NCBI GenBank assembly: GCA_039989475.1
Contig: JBDXHU010000009.1
Span: forward strand, 248,001-312,000
DNA: 64,000 nt
Source: JBDXHU01 sp039989475
Lineage (GTDB): Bacteria > Pseudomonadota > Gammaproteobacteria > Pseudomonadales > Halieaceae
Direction of reading: 5' to 3'
The notes under the pieces are model-generated. The model was not told where the DNA came from. It saw only the letters and a list, made by a program, of their open reading frames with translations, and searched no databases. A program made the translations under genes and the position numbers. Numbering within the stretch: the stretch's first letter is position 1; the number at the start of each line of letters is the position of its first letter. Positions 38,521 through 47,055 of this stretch are shown piece by piece.

Positions 38521-39492
38521 TTACGGTAATTTGCCCGCTTTGAAGAGCACCGGCAGCAAGGGCAAGTAAGCTGCTGCCAGCGCCGCCGGCGACCAGGCGG
38601 GTAGCTGCAGGGCCAGGACTGCCAGCGGTAGCAGCCACAACAGGTTATAGGCCAGCAGGCACTGCACCACCCGGCCATGGCTAGACCAGTGGCGGGCCAG
38701 ACGCTGGTACAGGTGGCGACTGTGGGCCTCGGTGACCGGTTCGCGCTGCCAGGCCCGCCAACACAGGGTATAGCTGGCATCGGCGATAAATGCCGCCAGC
38801 AATATCAGCCAGACCACGAAGGGCAGACCGCCTCCGGATTCTCCCGCCACGGACAGTGCCGCCAGCAGGAATCCCAGCGGGATACTGCCCGCATCGCCCA
38901 TAAACAGACGCGCTGGCGCCCAGTTCCAGTGCAGAAACCCAAGGCTGGCTGCAGCCAGCAGCAAACACAATAAGGGGTAGGCGCCCTCGGTGCCGGACCA
39001 GATGGACAACAGTGCCGCCGCCGCAAACACAAACACCGCTTCGCTGGCGGCAATACCATCGATGCCATCCATAAAGTTGAACAGGTTGAGAATCCACAGC
39101 GAATACAGTGTCGCCAGTGCCAGCAGCCACAGAGGCGCGGGCGCTAACAGCAGCCACATTGCCACCGCCGCTGCCAGTGCATAAAGCAACAGGCGCCAGC
39201 GCACCGGCAGACCCAGGCGGTCGTCGCAAACCCCCACCAGCACCAGGGCTGTGGCCAGGAGCAGCACGTACAGGTATTGCAGCGGCCAGGCATAGCCACT
39301 TGCCAACAGGTACAGGAACGCAAGCCAGACACCGGCAAACAGCCCCACACCGCCGCCCCGTGGGATTGGCTGGCTATGGGCGCTGCGATGGTTGGGAATA
39401 TCAAACAACTGCCAGCGCTGCGCCAATCGCAGGTAGGCACCACTGGCGAGCAAAGCGGCAACAAAGCTGAGTGCAAGCGCCCACACGATCAT
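38521..39492 (-). CDS. Glycan lipid-carrier sugar-phosphate transferase (WbpL/WecA-like)
   Basis: A 323-residue polytopic protein (about 9-11 TM helices) of the MraY/WecA superfamily. The signatures NLFNFMDGIDGIAASEAVFV (about 137-156) and GDAGSIPLGF (about 195-204) carry the Asp residues that bind Mg2+ and the substrate. It should transfer a sugar-1-phosphate to undecaprenyl phosphate to begin O-antigen assembly. The family includes WbpL, which pairs with WbpM-like enzymes. It overlaps the epimerase gene by one base. Confidence 0.9.
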   Translation of the reverse strand: MIVWALALSFVAALLASGAYLRLAQRWQLFDIPNHRSAHSQPIPRGGGVGLFAGVWLAFLYLLASGYAWPLQYLYVLLLATALVLVGVCDDRLGLPVRWRLLLYALAAAVAMWLLLAPAPLWLLALATLYSLWILNLFNFMDGIDGIAASEAVFVFAAAALLSIWSGTEGAYPLLCLLLAAASLGFLHWNWAPARLFMGDAGSIPLGFLLAALSVAGESGGGLPFVVWLILLAAFIADASYTLCWRAWQREPVTEAHSRHLYQRLARHWSSHGRVVQCLLAYNLLWLLPLAVLALQLPAWSPAALAAAYLPLLPVLFKAGKLP

Positions 39493-40328
39493 CAGTCATA
39501 GCCCTCCAGCATTGCCGGCATCAGGTCTTCGAGGCTATCTCGCGGCTGCCACTGCAGGGCGCGGCAGATCGCCTCATTGGAATACAGGCCGCCGCCAAAC
39601 AAACGACGATACAAGCCATCACTCGCAGGTCGACCCTGCGCCAGGTCGATGCTGCGGCAGGCCAACTGCCAACACCAGGCCGGCAACCAGGAGCGCCCCT
39701 GGGGCCTGCCCTGTGCTTCACAAATTGCCCCATGCATGCGTTGCAAATCATAAGACTGGCCATCAGTCAGGCAGAATACCTGGCCCCGGCCTGGATCGAT
39801 ATCAATCATCAGGCATAAGGCCGCACACAGGTCGGGCAGCCCAATCATGGAGCGAGCGGCACCGGCTGGCGGGGTTGGCAAGCCGCGCCTAACCAACTCG
39901 ATCAGGCTGCGTAAATTAGCCTTGGCGCCGACGCCATACACCAGCGCGGGCCGCACCAGCACAACCCCCATGGGGGAATCGGCAAACTCCTCCGCCAGGT
40001 CTTGCTCGGCACGCCACTTCCAGTAACCGTAGCTGTTTGCCTCTGGCCCCGCGTTAACACTGCTGAGAAATACGAAGCGCTGTACGCCGGCCCTGGCGGC
40101 GCGGCGAGCCAGCGCCAGTACGGCGCCATGATTGGCATCCTGGTACTCGGCGGCGGTGGCGCTGCGATGGGCGATACCGGCACAGTGATAGATGATCTGG
40201 CAGCCGCGCAGTTGCTGGTCATCCGGCGCCTCGCGACCGCAACTCCGCAGCTCGGCACCGCGCTGCTCAAGCTGGTGACACAGCTCGGCTCCAATAAAAC
40301 CGCTCGCACCGGTAACCAGGCACTTCAT
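39492..40328 (-). CDS. NAD-dependent epimerase/dehydratase (WbpV-like)
   Basis: A 278-residue extended short-chain dehydrogenase. Nucleotide-binding motif TGASGFIG (about 7-14) and catalytic YGYWKWRAE (Tyr about 100, Lys about 104). Enzymes in this position of pseudomonad O-antigen loci (WbpV-type) epimerise or reduce UDP-hexosamines. The three genes here make up all that is left of a surface-sugar pathway between ihfB/pyrF and wbpM. Substrate specificity cannot be told. Confidence 0.85.
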   Translation of the reverse strand: MKCLVTGASGFIGAELCHQLEQRGAELRSCGREAPDDQQLRGCQIIYHCAGIAHRSATAAEYQDANHGAVLALARRAARAGVQRFVFLSSVNAGPEANSYGYWKWRAEQDLAEEFADSPMGVVLVRPALVYGVGAKANLRSLIELVRRGLPTPPAGAARSMIGLPDLCAALCLMIDIDPGRGQVFCLTDGQSYDLQRMHGAICEAQGRPQGRSWLPAWCWQLACRSIDLAQGRPASDGLYRRLFGGGLYSNEAICRALQWQPRDSLEDLMPAMLEGYD

Positions 40329-40360
40329 GCAGGCAAGTTACTCCATCAACCAGGTCCGCC

Positions 40361-40384
40361 AAAGAAAAGGGGGCCTAAGCCCCC
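40361..40384 (-). terminator. Terminator downstream of the comEA-like gene
   Basis: GGGGGC (40369-40374) pairs with GCCCCC (40379-40384) around CTAA. On the minus strand it is followed by TTTTCTTT. Confidence 0.85.
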
Positions 40385-40408
40385 TGTCATAATACGGATG
40401 CACTGCCG

Positions 40409-40705
40409 TTATTCCAATGTTATGCGCTCGCGGTTCTTATCGATCACCGACCGCCCAATGCCTTTCACTTCGGCCAGGTCTTCCACCGAAAAGAATGGTC
40501 CGTAGGTGTCGCGATAGCGAACGATGGCCTCCGCCCGGGATTTACCGACGCCCTTGAGCTGGCTGGCCAGGGTTGTTGCGTCGGCCGCGTTGATATTGAC
40601 GGTCTGGGCCTGTGCGGCCAGCGCCACCTCATCAGCCTGTGCGTTCAGTGAAGCGAGTGCTGGCGTCAGTGCCAGCAGGGTTATCAAAAAAAGCTGCTTG
40701 AACAT
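40409..40705 (-). CDS. ComEA-like helix-hairpin-helix DNA-binding protein
   Basis: A 98-residue exported protein: signal peptide (1-22, MFKQLFLITLLALTPALA) followed by a tandem helix-hairpin-helix: VNINAADATTLASQLKGVGKSRAEAIVRYRD and VEDLAEVKGIGRSVIDKNRERI. It should bind DNA non-specifically in the periplasm. In pseudomonads a gene like this lies next to wbpM; ComEA proteins take part in DNA uptake. ATG 40705 was chosen for AAGGAG upstream and the signal peptide; the frame continues further upstream without a family match. Confidence 0.9.
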   Translation of the reverse strand: MFKQLFLITLLALTPALASLNAQADEVALAAQAQTVNINAADATTLASQLKGVGKSRAEAIVRYRDTYGPFFSVEDLAEVKGIGRSVIDKNRERITLE

Positions 40706-40805
40706 AGCGGATCTCCTTATCCAGTCATGACAATCGACCAGCGGAGGCATCCTGCCGCCGCCGTATCACTGAGCAGTTTAGTGCACAGTAATCGCGTGGA
40801 TGGCT

Positions 40806-41510
40806 TTAATTAACACCCGATACGCTCAAGTCGGCGTGTATTTTCACCAGGGTAGCGACCGGTTCTTCGGCCTGGGTAATCGAACGCCCCACTACCAGGT
40901 AATCGCTGCCATTGCTGAGCGCATCCAACGGGGTTACCACCCGCTTCTGATCGCCGGCGGCGTCACCGGCGAGGCGAATGCCCGGGGTGACCAGCGCAAA
41001 GTCGGGACCACAGTGTTCGCGCAACATGGCCGACTCCTGGGCCGAGCAGACGACGCCATCGAGTCCGCAATCGGCGCTGAGTTGCGCCAGTTGCAAGACC
41101 CGCTGGTCCGGCGTCTCAGTGTGACCCAGCTCCTGCAGATCATCCCCGGACATACTGGTGAGTACCGTTACCCCGATTAGCAGTGGCTGGTGTGAACAGG
41201 CATCCACCGCTTCGCGAGCCGCGCGCAGCATGCGGCTACCACCACTGGCATGGACGTTAAACATCCACACCCCGAGGTGTGCCGCCGCTCGCGAGGCGGC
41301 CGCGACTGTATTGGGAATGTCGTAAAACTTGAGATCCAGAAATATCTCAAAACCGCGTTGTTGTAACTGTTCCACCAGGGCCGGGCCACCCCGGGTAAAC
41401 AATTCATTGCCGACCTTGAGCCGACACAGGCTGGGATCGAGCTGCTCGGCCAGCCCCAGCGCCGCCTCCGGAGTGTCAAAATCCAGGGCAACGATAATAA
41501 CTGAAGACAT
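40806..41510 (-). CDS. pyrF: Orotidine 5'-phosphate decarboxylase
   Basis: A 234-residue type I OMP decarboxylase, last step of UMP synthesis. The DLKFYDIPNTV motif (about 59-69) carries the catalytic Lys and Asp network, and TPGIRL (about 177-182) precedes the phosphate loop VVGRSITQAEEP. Normal length. It follows lapA with its ATG sharing one base with the lapA stop (TGATG). Confidence 0.96.
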   Translation of the reverse strand: MSSVIIVALDFDTPEAALGLAEQLDPSLCRLKVGNELFTRGGPALVEQLQQRGFEIFLDLKFYDIPNTVAAASRAAAHLGVWMFNVHASGGSRMLRAAREAVDACSHQPLLIGVTVLTSMSGDDLQELGHTETPDQRVLQLAQLSADCGLDGVVCSAQESAMLREHCGPDFALVTPGIRLAGDAAGDQKRVVTPLDALSNGSDYLVVGRSITQAEEPVATLVKIHADLSVSGVN

Positions 41511-41884
41511 CAGGCTTCCTTCTTGGCTGAAGAGTCAGGTGGATCGCCGGGCAGATCGCCTGCGGCAGTGGCCTCCGGCAATGTTTCCGCGGCCATGTCG
41601 GGCTGCTCTGGCGCCAGGGCAACGCCCAGCTTGGACAATTTGCGCTTGGCACCCAGCAGTTGTGCCCGCAGGCGCAGCACCAGGCCAATGGATGTCAGCA
41701 TACCCAGCACTCCGCCAACGGCGAAGGCTAACAGCACCCACAGGGCAATGGATTGCTCGGACAGGCTAATGACCAGCAAGTCCAGGGGTACGGTGGCCGT
41801 ATTCTGTACCGCGAACAGCACGCCAATGACCAGTACAGCCACCAGGATGAGGAAATAGACCAGGTTTTTGAGGAAATTCGTCAT
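41510..41884 (-). CDS. lapA: LapA-family (DUF1049) inner-membrane protein
   Basis: A 124-residue membrane protein: two TM helices (about 4-25, LVYFLILVAVLVIGVLFAVQ, and 43-66, LWVLLAFAVGGVLGMLTSIG) then a cytoplasmic basic segment and an acidic disordered tail. It matches the LapA domain of lipopolysaccharide assembly proteins. Start ATG 41884 gives MTNFLKNLVYF. It lies between ihfB and pyrF, the usual place in pseudomonads; no lapB follows directly. Confidence 0.88.
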   Translation of the reverse strand: MTNFLKNLVYFLILVAVLVIGVLFAVQNTATVPLDLLVISLSEQSIALWVLLAFAVGGVLGMLTSIGLVLRLRAQLLGAKRKLSKLGVALAPEQPDMAAETLPEATAAGDLPGDPPDSSAKKEA

Positions 41885-41955
41885 TCCAGGGCTCTCACAG
41901 CGACGGTTGGCCACCCCATGGATAGCGGGGCATTAAATTGTCCAAAAACTTGTCC

Positions 41956-41984
41956 AAAAAAAAAGGCATGACCGAAATCATACC
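41956..41984 (-). terminator. Rho-independent terminator of ihfB
   Basis: GGCATGA (41965-41971) pairs with TCATACC (41978-41984) around a 6-nt loop (one G-T pair). On the minus strand it runs into nine Ts. Confidence 0.85.
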
Positions 41985-42010
41985 TTCTTTCAACGTGCTT
42001 GTTGTGATCT

Positions 42011-42307
42011 TCACAAGCCAGCTTGCAGTCCCAGGTTGACCCGCTCGCGCAGCTCCTTGCCGGGCTTGAAGTGCGGCACATACTTGCCGGTCAGCTGTAC
42101 CGCATCACCGGTTTTCGGATTGCGGCCCTTGCGCGGCTCCCGGTAGTGCAGGGAGAAGCTGCCAAAGCCGCGAATCTCTATACGCTCACCTGTCGCCAGG
42201 GTCTGGGACATATGCTCCAGAATCGTCTTGACCGCCAGCTCCACGTCTTTGGCGGACAACTGGGCCTGCCGCGACGCGATCAACTCAATCAACTCCGATT
42301 TCGTCAT
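42011..42307 (-). CDS. ihfB: Integration host factor subunit beta
   Basis: The 98-residue partner of IhfA. It starts MTKSELIELIA at ATG 42307 (family start, within a longer open frame) and carries the DNA-binding arm RKGRNPKTGDAVQLTGKYVPHFKPGKELRE. Unlike IhfA it has no acidic extension. It lies downstream of rpsA, the classical arrangement. Confidence 0.96.
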   Translation of the reverse strand: MTKSELIELIASRQAQLSAKDVELAVKTILEHMSQTLATGERIEIRGFGSFSLHYREPRKGRNPKTGDAVQLTGKYVPHFKPGKELRERVNLGLQAGL

Positions 42308-42397
42308 AGTGCCTCCGTCCTGGGGCATAAGCTATTGATTAGACAGCGTATTTTGCCCCGAACGGCCCTTTTGTGCAAGTTGGCTTGTAAAGGGCGA

Positions 42398-44074
42398 CTA
42401 TTTGTCGCCCATTTGTGCCTTGATCAGGTCGCCGATAGTACCCGGAGAAGCGGCTTCGCTCTCTGAATCCTTCAGTGACTTAACGGCTTCTTTCTCGTCA
42501 TCGTAGTCCTTGGCCTTGACGGACAGGGACAGGCCGCGGTTCTTGCGATCCACGCTGACGATCTTGGCTTCAATGCTCTCGCCTTCCTTGAGCACGTTGC
42601 GGGCATCTTCAACCCGCTCACGGCTCAATTCAGAGGCCTTCAGGTAGCCTTCGACTTCCTCAGCCAGCACGATTACCGCACCCTTGGCATCAACTTCCTT
42701 GATGGTTCCGGTCACGATGGCGCCGCGGTCATTCTGGGCGACATAGTTGTTGAAGGGGTCGTCTTCCAGCTGCTTGACGCCCAGAGAGATTCGCTCACGC
42801 TCAGGGTCAATAGACAGGATGATGGTTTCGATCTCGTCACCCTTGTTGTAGTGACGTACCGCTTCCTCACCATCTTCGTTCCAGGAAATGTCTGACAAGT
42901 GCACCAGGCCGTCGATGTTGCCTTCCAGGCCGATAAAGATGCCGAAGTCGGTAATCGACTTGATGTTGCCCTTGATCTTGTCGCCCTTGGCATACTGACC
43001 ACCAAATGCGTCCCAGGGATTTTGCTGGCACTGCTTGATACCCAGTGAGATACGACGACGCTCTTCGTCGATATCCAGAACCATCACCTCTACCTCGTCG
43101 CCCAGCTGGACGATCTTGGAGGGGTGTACGTTCTTGTTGGTCCAATCCATCTCGGACACGTGTACCAGGCCTTCCACACCCTCTTCCAGCTCGGCAAAGC
43201 AGCCGTAGTCGGTGAGGTTGGTGATGCGTGCCTTGACCCGGCTGTTTTCCGGGTAACGATTCTTGATTTCCACCCAGGGATCTTCGCCCAGTTGCTTCAG
43301 ACCCAGTGAAACGCGGTTGCGCTCACGGTCAAACTTGAGGATCTTGACGTCGATTTCCTGGCCAACTTCAACGATTTCGCTAGGATGCTTGATGCGCTTC
43401 CAGGCCATATCGGTGATGTGCAGCAGGCCGTCGACACCGCCCAGGTCTACGAAAGCACCGTAGTCGGTCAGGTTCTTGACGATACCCTTGACGGACATGC
43501 CTTCTTGCAGGGTGGACAGCAACGCGTCGCGCTCGACACTGTTGGCTGCTTCCATAACCGCGCGGCGTGAAACCACGACGTTGTTGCGCTTCTGGTCCAG
43601 CTTGATGACCTTGAATTCCAGTTCCTGGCCTTCCAGGTGGATGGTCTCACGCACCGGACGCACATCTACCAGTGAACCCGGCAGGAAGGCGCGGATGGTG
43701 TTGATATCAACCGTAAAGCCACCTTTGACCTTGCCGTTGATAACACCTTTAACAACTGCATCTGCTTCGTGTGCAGCTTCCAATTCTTTCCAGCTTTCAG
43801 CGCGCTTGGCTTTCTCGCGAGACAGCTTGGTCTCACCAAATCCGTCTTCAACGGTTTCCAGCGCTACCTGGACTTCATCGCCTACCACCAACTGGCATTC
43901 GCCGCTGGCATCGAGAAACTGTGAACGGGGGATAACACCCTCGGACTTCAGGCCCGCGTGTACGGTAACCCACTCGCTATCGATATCGATGACAACGCCG
44001 GTAACAATGGCACCCGGTTGCATGTCGACGGTTTTAAGGCTTTCTTCAAAAAGTTCGGCGAAATTTTCGCTCAT
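42398..44074 (-). CDS. rpsA: 30S ribosomal protein S1
   Basis: A 558-residue S1 with six OB-fold S1 domains in tandem (for example GAIVTGVVIDIDSEWVTVHAGLKSEG near 21-46 and DRGAIVTGTIKEVDAKGAVIVL near 445), which bind single-stranded mRNA at the ribosome. ATG 44074 was chosen because MSENFAELFEESL is the family start and GGAA precedes it; the extra 24 codons upstream are not part of the family. Length matches the family. Between cmk and ihfB as usual. Confidence 0.97.
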   Translation of the reverse strand: MSENFAELFEESLKTVDMQPGAIVTGVVIDIDSEWVTVHAGLKSEGVIPRSQFLDASGECQLVVGDEVQVALETVEDGFGETKLSREKAKRAESWKELEAAHEADAVVKGVINGKVKGGFTVDINTIRAFLPGSLVDVRPVRETIHLEGQELEFKVIKLDQKRNNVVVSRRAVMEAANSVERDALLSTLQEGMSVKGIVKNLTDYGAFVDLGGVDGLLHITDMAWKRIKHPSEIVEVGQEIDVKILKFDRERNRVSLGLKQLGEDPWVEIKNRYPENSRVKARITNLTDYGCFAELEEGVEGLVHVSEMDWTNKNVHPSKIVQLGDEVEVMVLDIDEERRRISLGIKQCQQNPWDAFGGQYAKGDKIKGNIKSITDFGIFIGLEGNIDGLVHLSDISWNEDGEEAVRHYNKGDEIETIILSIDPERERISLGVKQLEDDPFNNYVAQNDRGAIVTGTIKEVDAKGAVIVLAEEVEGYLKASELSRERVEDARNVLKEGESIEAKIVSVDRKNRGLSLSVKAKDYDDEKEAVKSLKDSESEAASPGTIGDLIKAQMGDK

Positions 44075-44153
44075 GATGTGTTCCTGTTTTGTGCCGTGCC
44101 ACCAGCTGGCCCGGGTCAGTTCTAATAAACCCGCAACAAGGACCAATACTGGT

Positions 44154-44837
44154 TCACGTCCTCAAGCGGGCAGTTACATCGGCCATGACCTTTGCGAACA
44201 CGGCATCGATGGGTGTCGCCGTGCTGTCGATGACTATGGCATCGTCGGCCGGCAACAGAGGAGATACCGAACGGGAGCTATCTCGCTCATCTCGTTCCTG
44301 GATATCCCTCAAAAGGCGCGCGAGATTAACACTTTCGCCCTTGGCTTTCAACTGCTGAAAGCGCCGCTGCGCGCGCTCTTCAGCGCTGGCGGTGAGGAAA
44401 AACTTGAGAGGGGCGTCGGGAAAGACCACGGTACCCATATCACGCCCGTCGGCCACCAGGCCCGGCGCCTGGAGAAAATCGCGCTGCCGTTGCAGCAGGG
44501 CCTGCCGTACCAGCGGCATGGCACCCACGGTAGAAGCGCCGCGACCGCCCTCTTCCGTGCGAATTGCGCGGCTGGCATCGCGATCCCGGTAATAGACCAG
44601 AACCTCGCCGCTGTCAGCGTGTACAAAGCTCACGGCCAGGTGACGCGCCACCGCTGCCACCGCCGTTTCATCTTCCAGCCCAACGCCGTCTACCTCGCAA
44701 CCGTAGGCAGTGACCCGGTACAGCGCACCGCTATCCAGCAAATGCCATCCCAGTTCCGCAGCCAGCATGTGCGCTACAGTGCCCTTGCCGGCGCCGCTGG
44801 GGCCATCGATAGTAATTACCGGAACTGTGTCGCTCAC
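44154..44837 (-). CDS. cmk: Cytidylate kinase
   Basis: A 227-residue (d)CMP kinase. P-loop GPSGAGKGTV at 13-22; the NMP-binding insert (about 60-150) includes GRDMGTVVFPDAPLKFFL. Standard length and place before rpsA. It starts 4 nt after aroA ends. Confidence 0.97.
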   Translation of the reverse strand: MSDTVPVITIDGPSGAGKGTVAHMLAAELGWHLLDSGALYRVTAYGCEVDGVGLEDETAVAAVARHLAVSFVHADSGEVLVYYRDRDASRAIRTEEGGRGASTVGAMPLVRQALLQRQRDFLQAPGLVADGRDMGTVVFPDAPLKFFLTASAEERAQRRFQQLKAKGESVNLARLLRDIQERDERDSSRSVSPLLPADDAIVIDSTATPIDAVFAKVMADVTARLRT

Positions 44838-44841
44838 CGGC

Positions 44842-46170
44842 TCAGTCCGCGGCCTGGTTGGTCACACTGATTTGCAGGCCGAGACCACGGGCCAGGGCAT
44901 CAAAGCCGGGAAAAGAGGTGGCCACATTATCCGCCTCACGCACCCGGATCTCGGCACTGGCGCGCAGCGCCGCAATCGCAAAAGACATGGCTATGCGATG
45001 ATCGTGATGACTGTTAATAACTCCACCGGTGAAACTGCCACGAGGGCCGAAACCGTCGATGATAATGCCGTCTTCCAGTACTTCCACCGTCACACCCAGG
45101 GTCTGCAAGCCTTCGGCCATGGCCGCGATTCGGTCACTTTCCTTGACCCGCAGTTCCTCGGCGCCGCGCAGCACCGTGCGTCCCTCGGCACAGGCCGCCG
45201 CCACGAACAGGGCGGGAAATTCGTCAATCGCCAGGGGGATTTCCGCGGCCGGGACATCGATACCCCGCAACTGCGCCGCACGTACCTGGATGTCGGCCAC
45301 TGGCTCACCGCCCACCTCGCGCACATCCAGCAGCTCGATATCAGCACCCATCAGGCGCAGCAGGTTGATAATGCCGATGCGGGTTGGATTAATGCCGACA
45401 TGATTCAGTACAAGGTCAGAACCCGGCGCAATAGAGGCCGCCACCAGGAAAAATGCCGCTGAAGAAATATCCGCCGGCACCTCTATATCCATGGCTGTCA
45501 GGGTGGCACCGGATTGCACCCGGATCACGCCCTGCTCATCGCGGCTGACCTCACAGCCGAAGCCGCGCAGCATACGTTCGGTGTGGTCGCGGGTAACAGC
45601 GGGTTCGGTCACCGAGGTCTCGCCCTCGGCATACAACCCCGCCAACAACACACAGGATTTCACCTGGGCGCTGGCCATGGGTAAATCGTAATGAATACCC
45701 TTGAGACTGGCACCGCCACCGATCTTCAGTGGTGGCCGGCCGGCCTCATCCCCGGCAATATCGGCCCCCATCTGGCGCAGTGGCGTGATTACCCGCCCCA
45801 TGGGACGACCGCAGAGGGAGGCATCCCCGCTTAATTCGGAGGCGAAGGCCTGGCCTGCCAGGAGACCAGACATAAGCCGAATAGACGTCCCCGAATTGCC
45901 CAGGTCGATAGGTCCTGCCGGAGCGCTCAACCCGTGTAGGCCAACCCCGTGAATCACCACCTGTCCGGTTGCCGGGCGCTCAATCTCGACACCCATGGCG
46001 CGAAATGCCGCCAGTGTCGCCAGCGCGTCGTCACCCTCGAGAAAACCGGTCACACGGGTGCTGCCCTCGGCCAGGGAGCCCAGCATGATAGATCGATGGG
46101 AGATGGATTTGTCCCCCGGCACCCGCACTTCACCGCATATAGTGCCGCCGGGCAGCAGTTTGAATTCCAC
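44842..46170 (-). CDS. aroA: 3-phosphoshikimate 1-carboxyvinyltransferase (EPSP synthase), class II-type motifs
   Basis: A 442-residue two-domain enzyme of the shikimate pathway that joins shikimate-3-phosphate and PEP. It carries the class II set: GDKSISHR (about 19-26), SAQVK (about 167-171) and NPTR (about 255-258). This set marks glyphosate-insensitive class II enzymes rather than E. coli-type class I. N- and C-domain repeats are complete. One-base overlap with tyrA. Context: serC-pheA-tyrA-aroA-cmk, the aromatic/serine cluster. Confidence 0.95.
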   Translation of the reverse strand: MEFKLLPGGTICGEVRVPGDKSISHRSIMLGSLAEGSTRVTGFLEGDDALATLAAFRAMGVEIERPATGQVVIHGVGLHGLSAPAGPIDLGNSGTSIRLMSGLLAGQAFASELSGDASLCGRPMGRVITPLRQMGADIAGDEAGRPPLKIGGGASLKGIHYDLPMASAQVKSCVLLAGLYAEGETSVTEPAVTRDHTERMLRGFGCEVSRDEQGVIRVQSGATLTAMDIEVPADISSAAFFLVAASIAPGSDLVLNHVGINPTRIGIINLLRLMGADIELLDVREVGGEPVADIQVRAAQLRGIDVPAAEIPLAIDEFPALFVAAACAEGRTVLRGAEELRVKESDRIAAMAEGLQTLGVTVEVLEDGIIIDGFGPRGSFTGGVINSHHDHRIAMSFAIAALRASAEIRVREADNVATSFPGFDALARGLGLQISVTNQAAD

Positions 46171-47051
46171 TAGCTCTTGTCCTTGTCAGGTGTAGCGCCG
46201 CCGGGCAGAAACCCATCCCGGGCGGCCTTGGCGTCGCCAAAGGTCTTGTGCAGGGCGTCGCCGTCACCTCGCGCCACTGCATCGCGCAGTTCGCCCAGGT
46301 GAATGGAAAAACTGTCGATGGCAGCCAGTAATTGGTCACGGTTGGCCAGCGCGATATCGCGCCACATCACCGGGTCGCTGGAAGCGATGCGGGTAAAATC
46401 GCGAAAGCCGCCGGCAGCATAGCGGAAAATGTCCTCACTGAGCTCGCTGCGTGCCAGGGCATCAACCAGGGCGTAGGCCAGGACATGGGGTAAATGGCTG
46501 GTAGCCGCAAGAATCGCATCATGCTCGCGCACATCCATTTCCACCAGCTCAGCGCCGGTGCTGGCCCACATGTCACGCACCAGCGCGAGCGCCGCAGCGT
46601 CGGTGTCAGCGGTAGGCGTTAAAATAACCCGGTGATCGACAAACAGGTCTGCCCTGGAGGCATCAACCCCACTGCGCTCCGAACCGGCAATGGGGTGGCC
46701 CGGAACGAAATTGGACGCATTGCCCGCCGCTGCGAGCAGGTTGCACTTAACCGAGGCCACGTCGGTCACCACCGTGTCGCTTGATACGGTCGCCAGCACA
46801 TCACCCAGCAATTCAGCTGCCTTCAGGGTCGGCGCGCCAATCACCACGACATCAGCGCCGGCCGCGGCTTCGGCCAGGTCGAGGCTATAGCCGTCTATCA
46901 CGCCCAACTCCATGCCTTTTTTCAGTGACAGGTCGCGATGACCATGCCCATGCACGCTGGCGGCAAAACCACTTTGCTTGAGTGAGCGAGCCAGGGAGCC
47001 GCCGATCAGGCCCAATCCTATGATCAGGACTTTATTAACGCGCGCTGACAC
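46170..47051 (-). CDS. tyrA: Prephenate dehydrogenase
   Basis: A 293-residue NAD-dependent prephenate dehydrogenase for tyrosine synthesis. Rossmann motif GLGLIGGSLARSL at 12-24; catalytic GHPIAGSERSG at about 117-127. It lacks a fused chorismate mutase. In pseudomonads tyrA and aroA are sometimes fused; here they are separate genes that overlap by one base. It lies 4 nt downstream of pheA. Confidence 0.95.
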   Translation of the reverse strand: MSARVNKVLIIGLGLIGGSLARSLKQSGFAASVHGHGHRDLSLKKGMELGVIDGYSLDLAEAAAGADVVVIGAPTLKAAELLGDVLATVSSDTVVTDVASVKCNLLAAAGNASNFVPGHPIAGSERSGVDASRADLFVDHRVILTPTADTDAAALALVRDMWASTGAELVEMDVREHDAILAATSHLPHVLAYALVDALARSELSEDIFRYAAGGFRDFTRIASSDPVMWRDIALANRDQLLAAIDSFSIHLGELRDAVARGDGDALHKTFGDAKAARDGFLPGGATPDKDKS

Positions 47052-47055
47052 GAGC

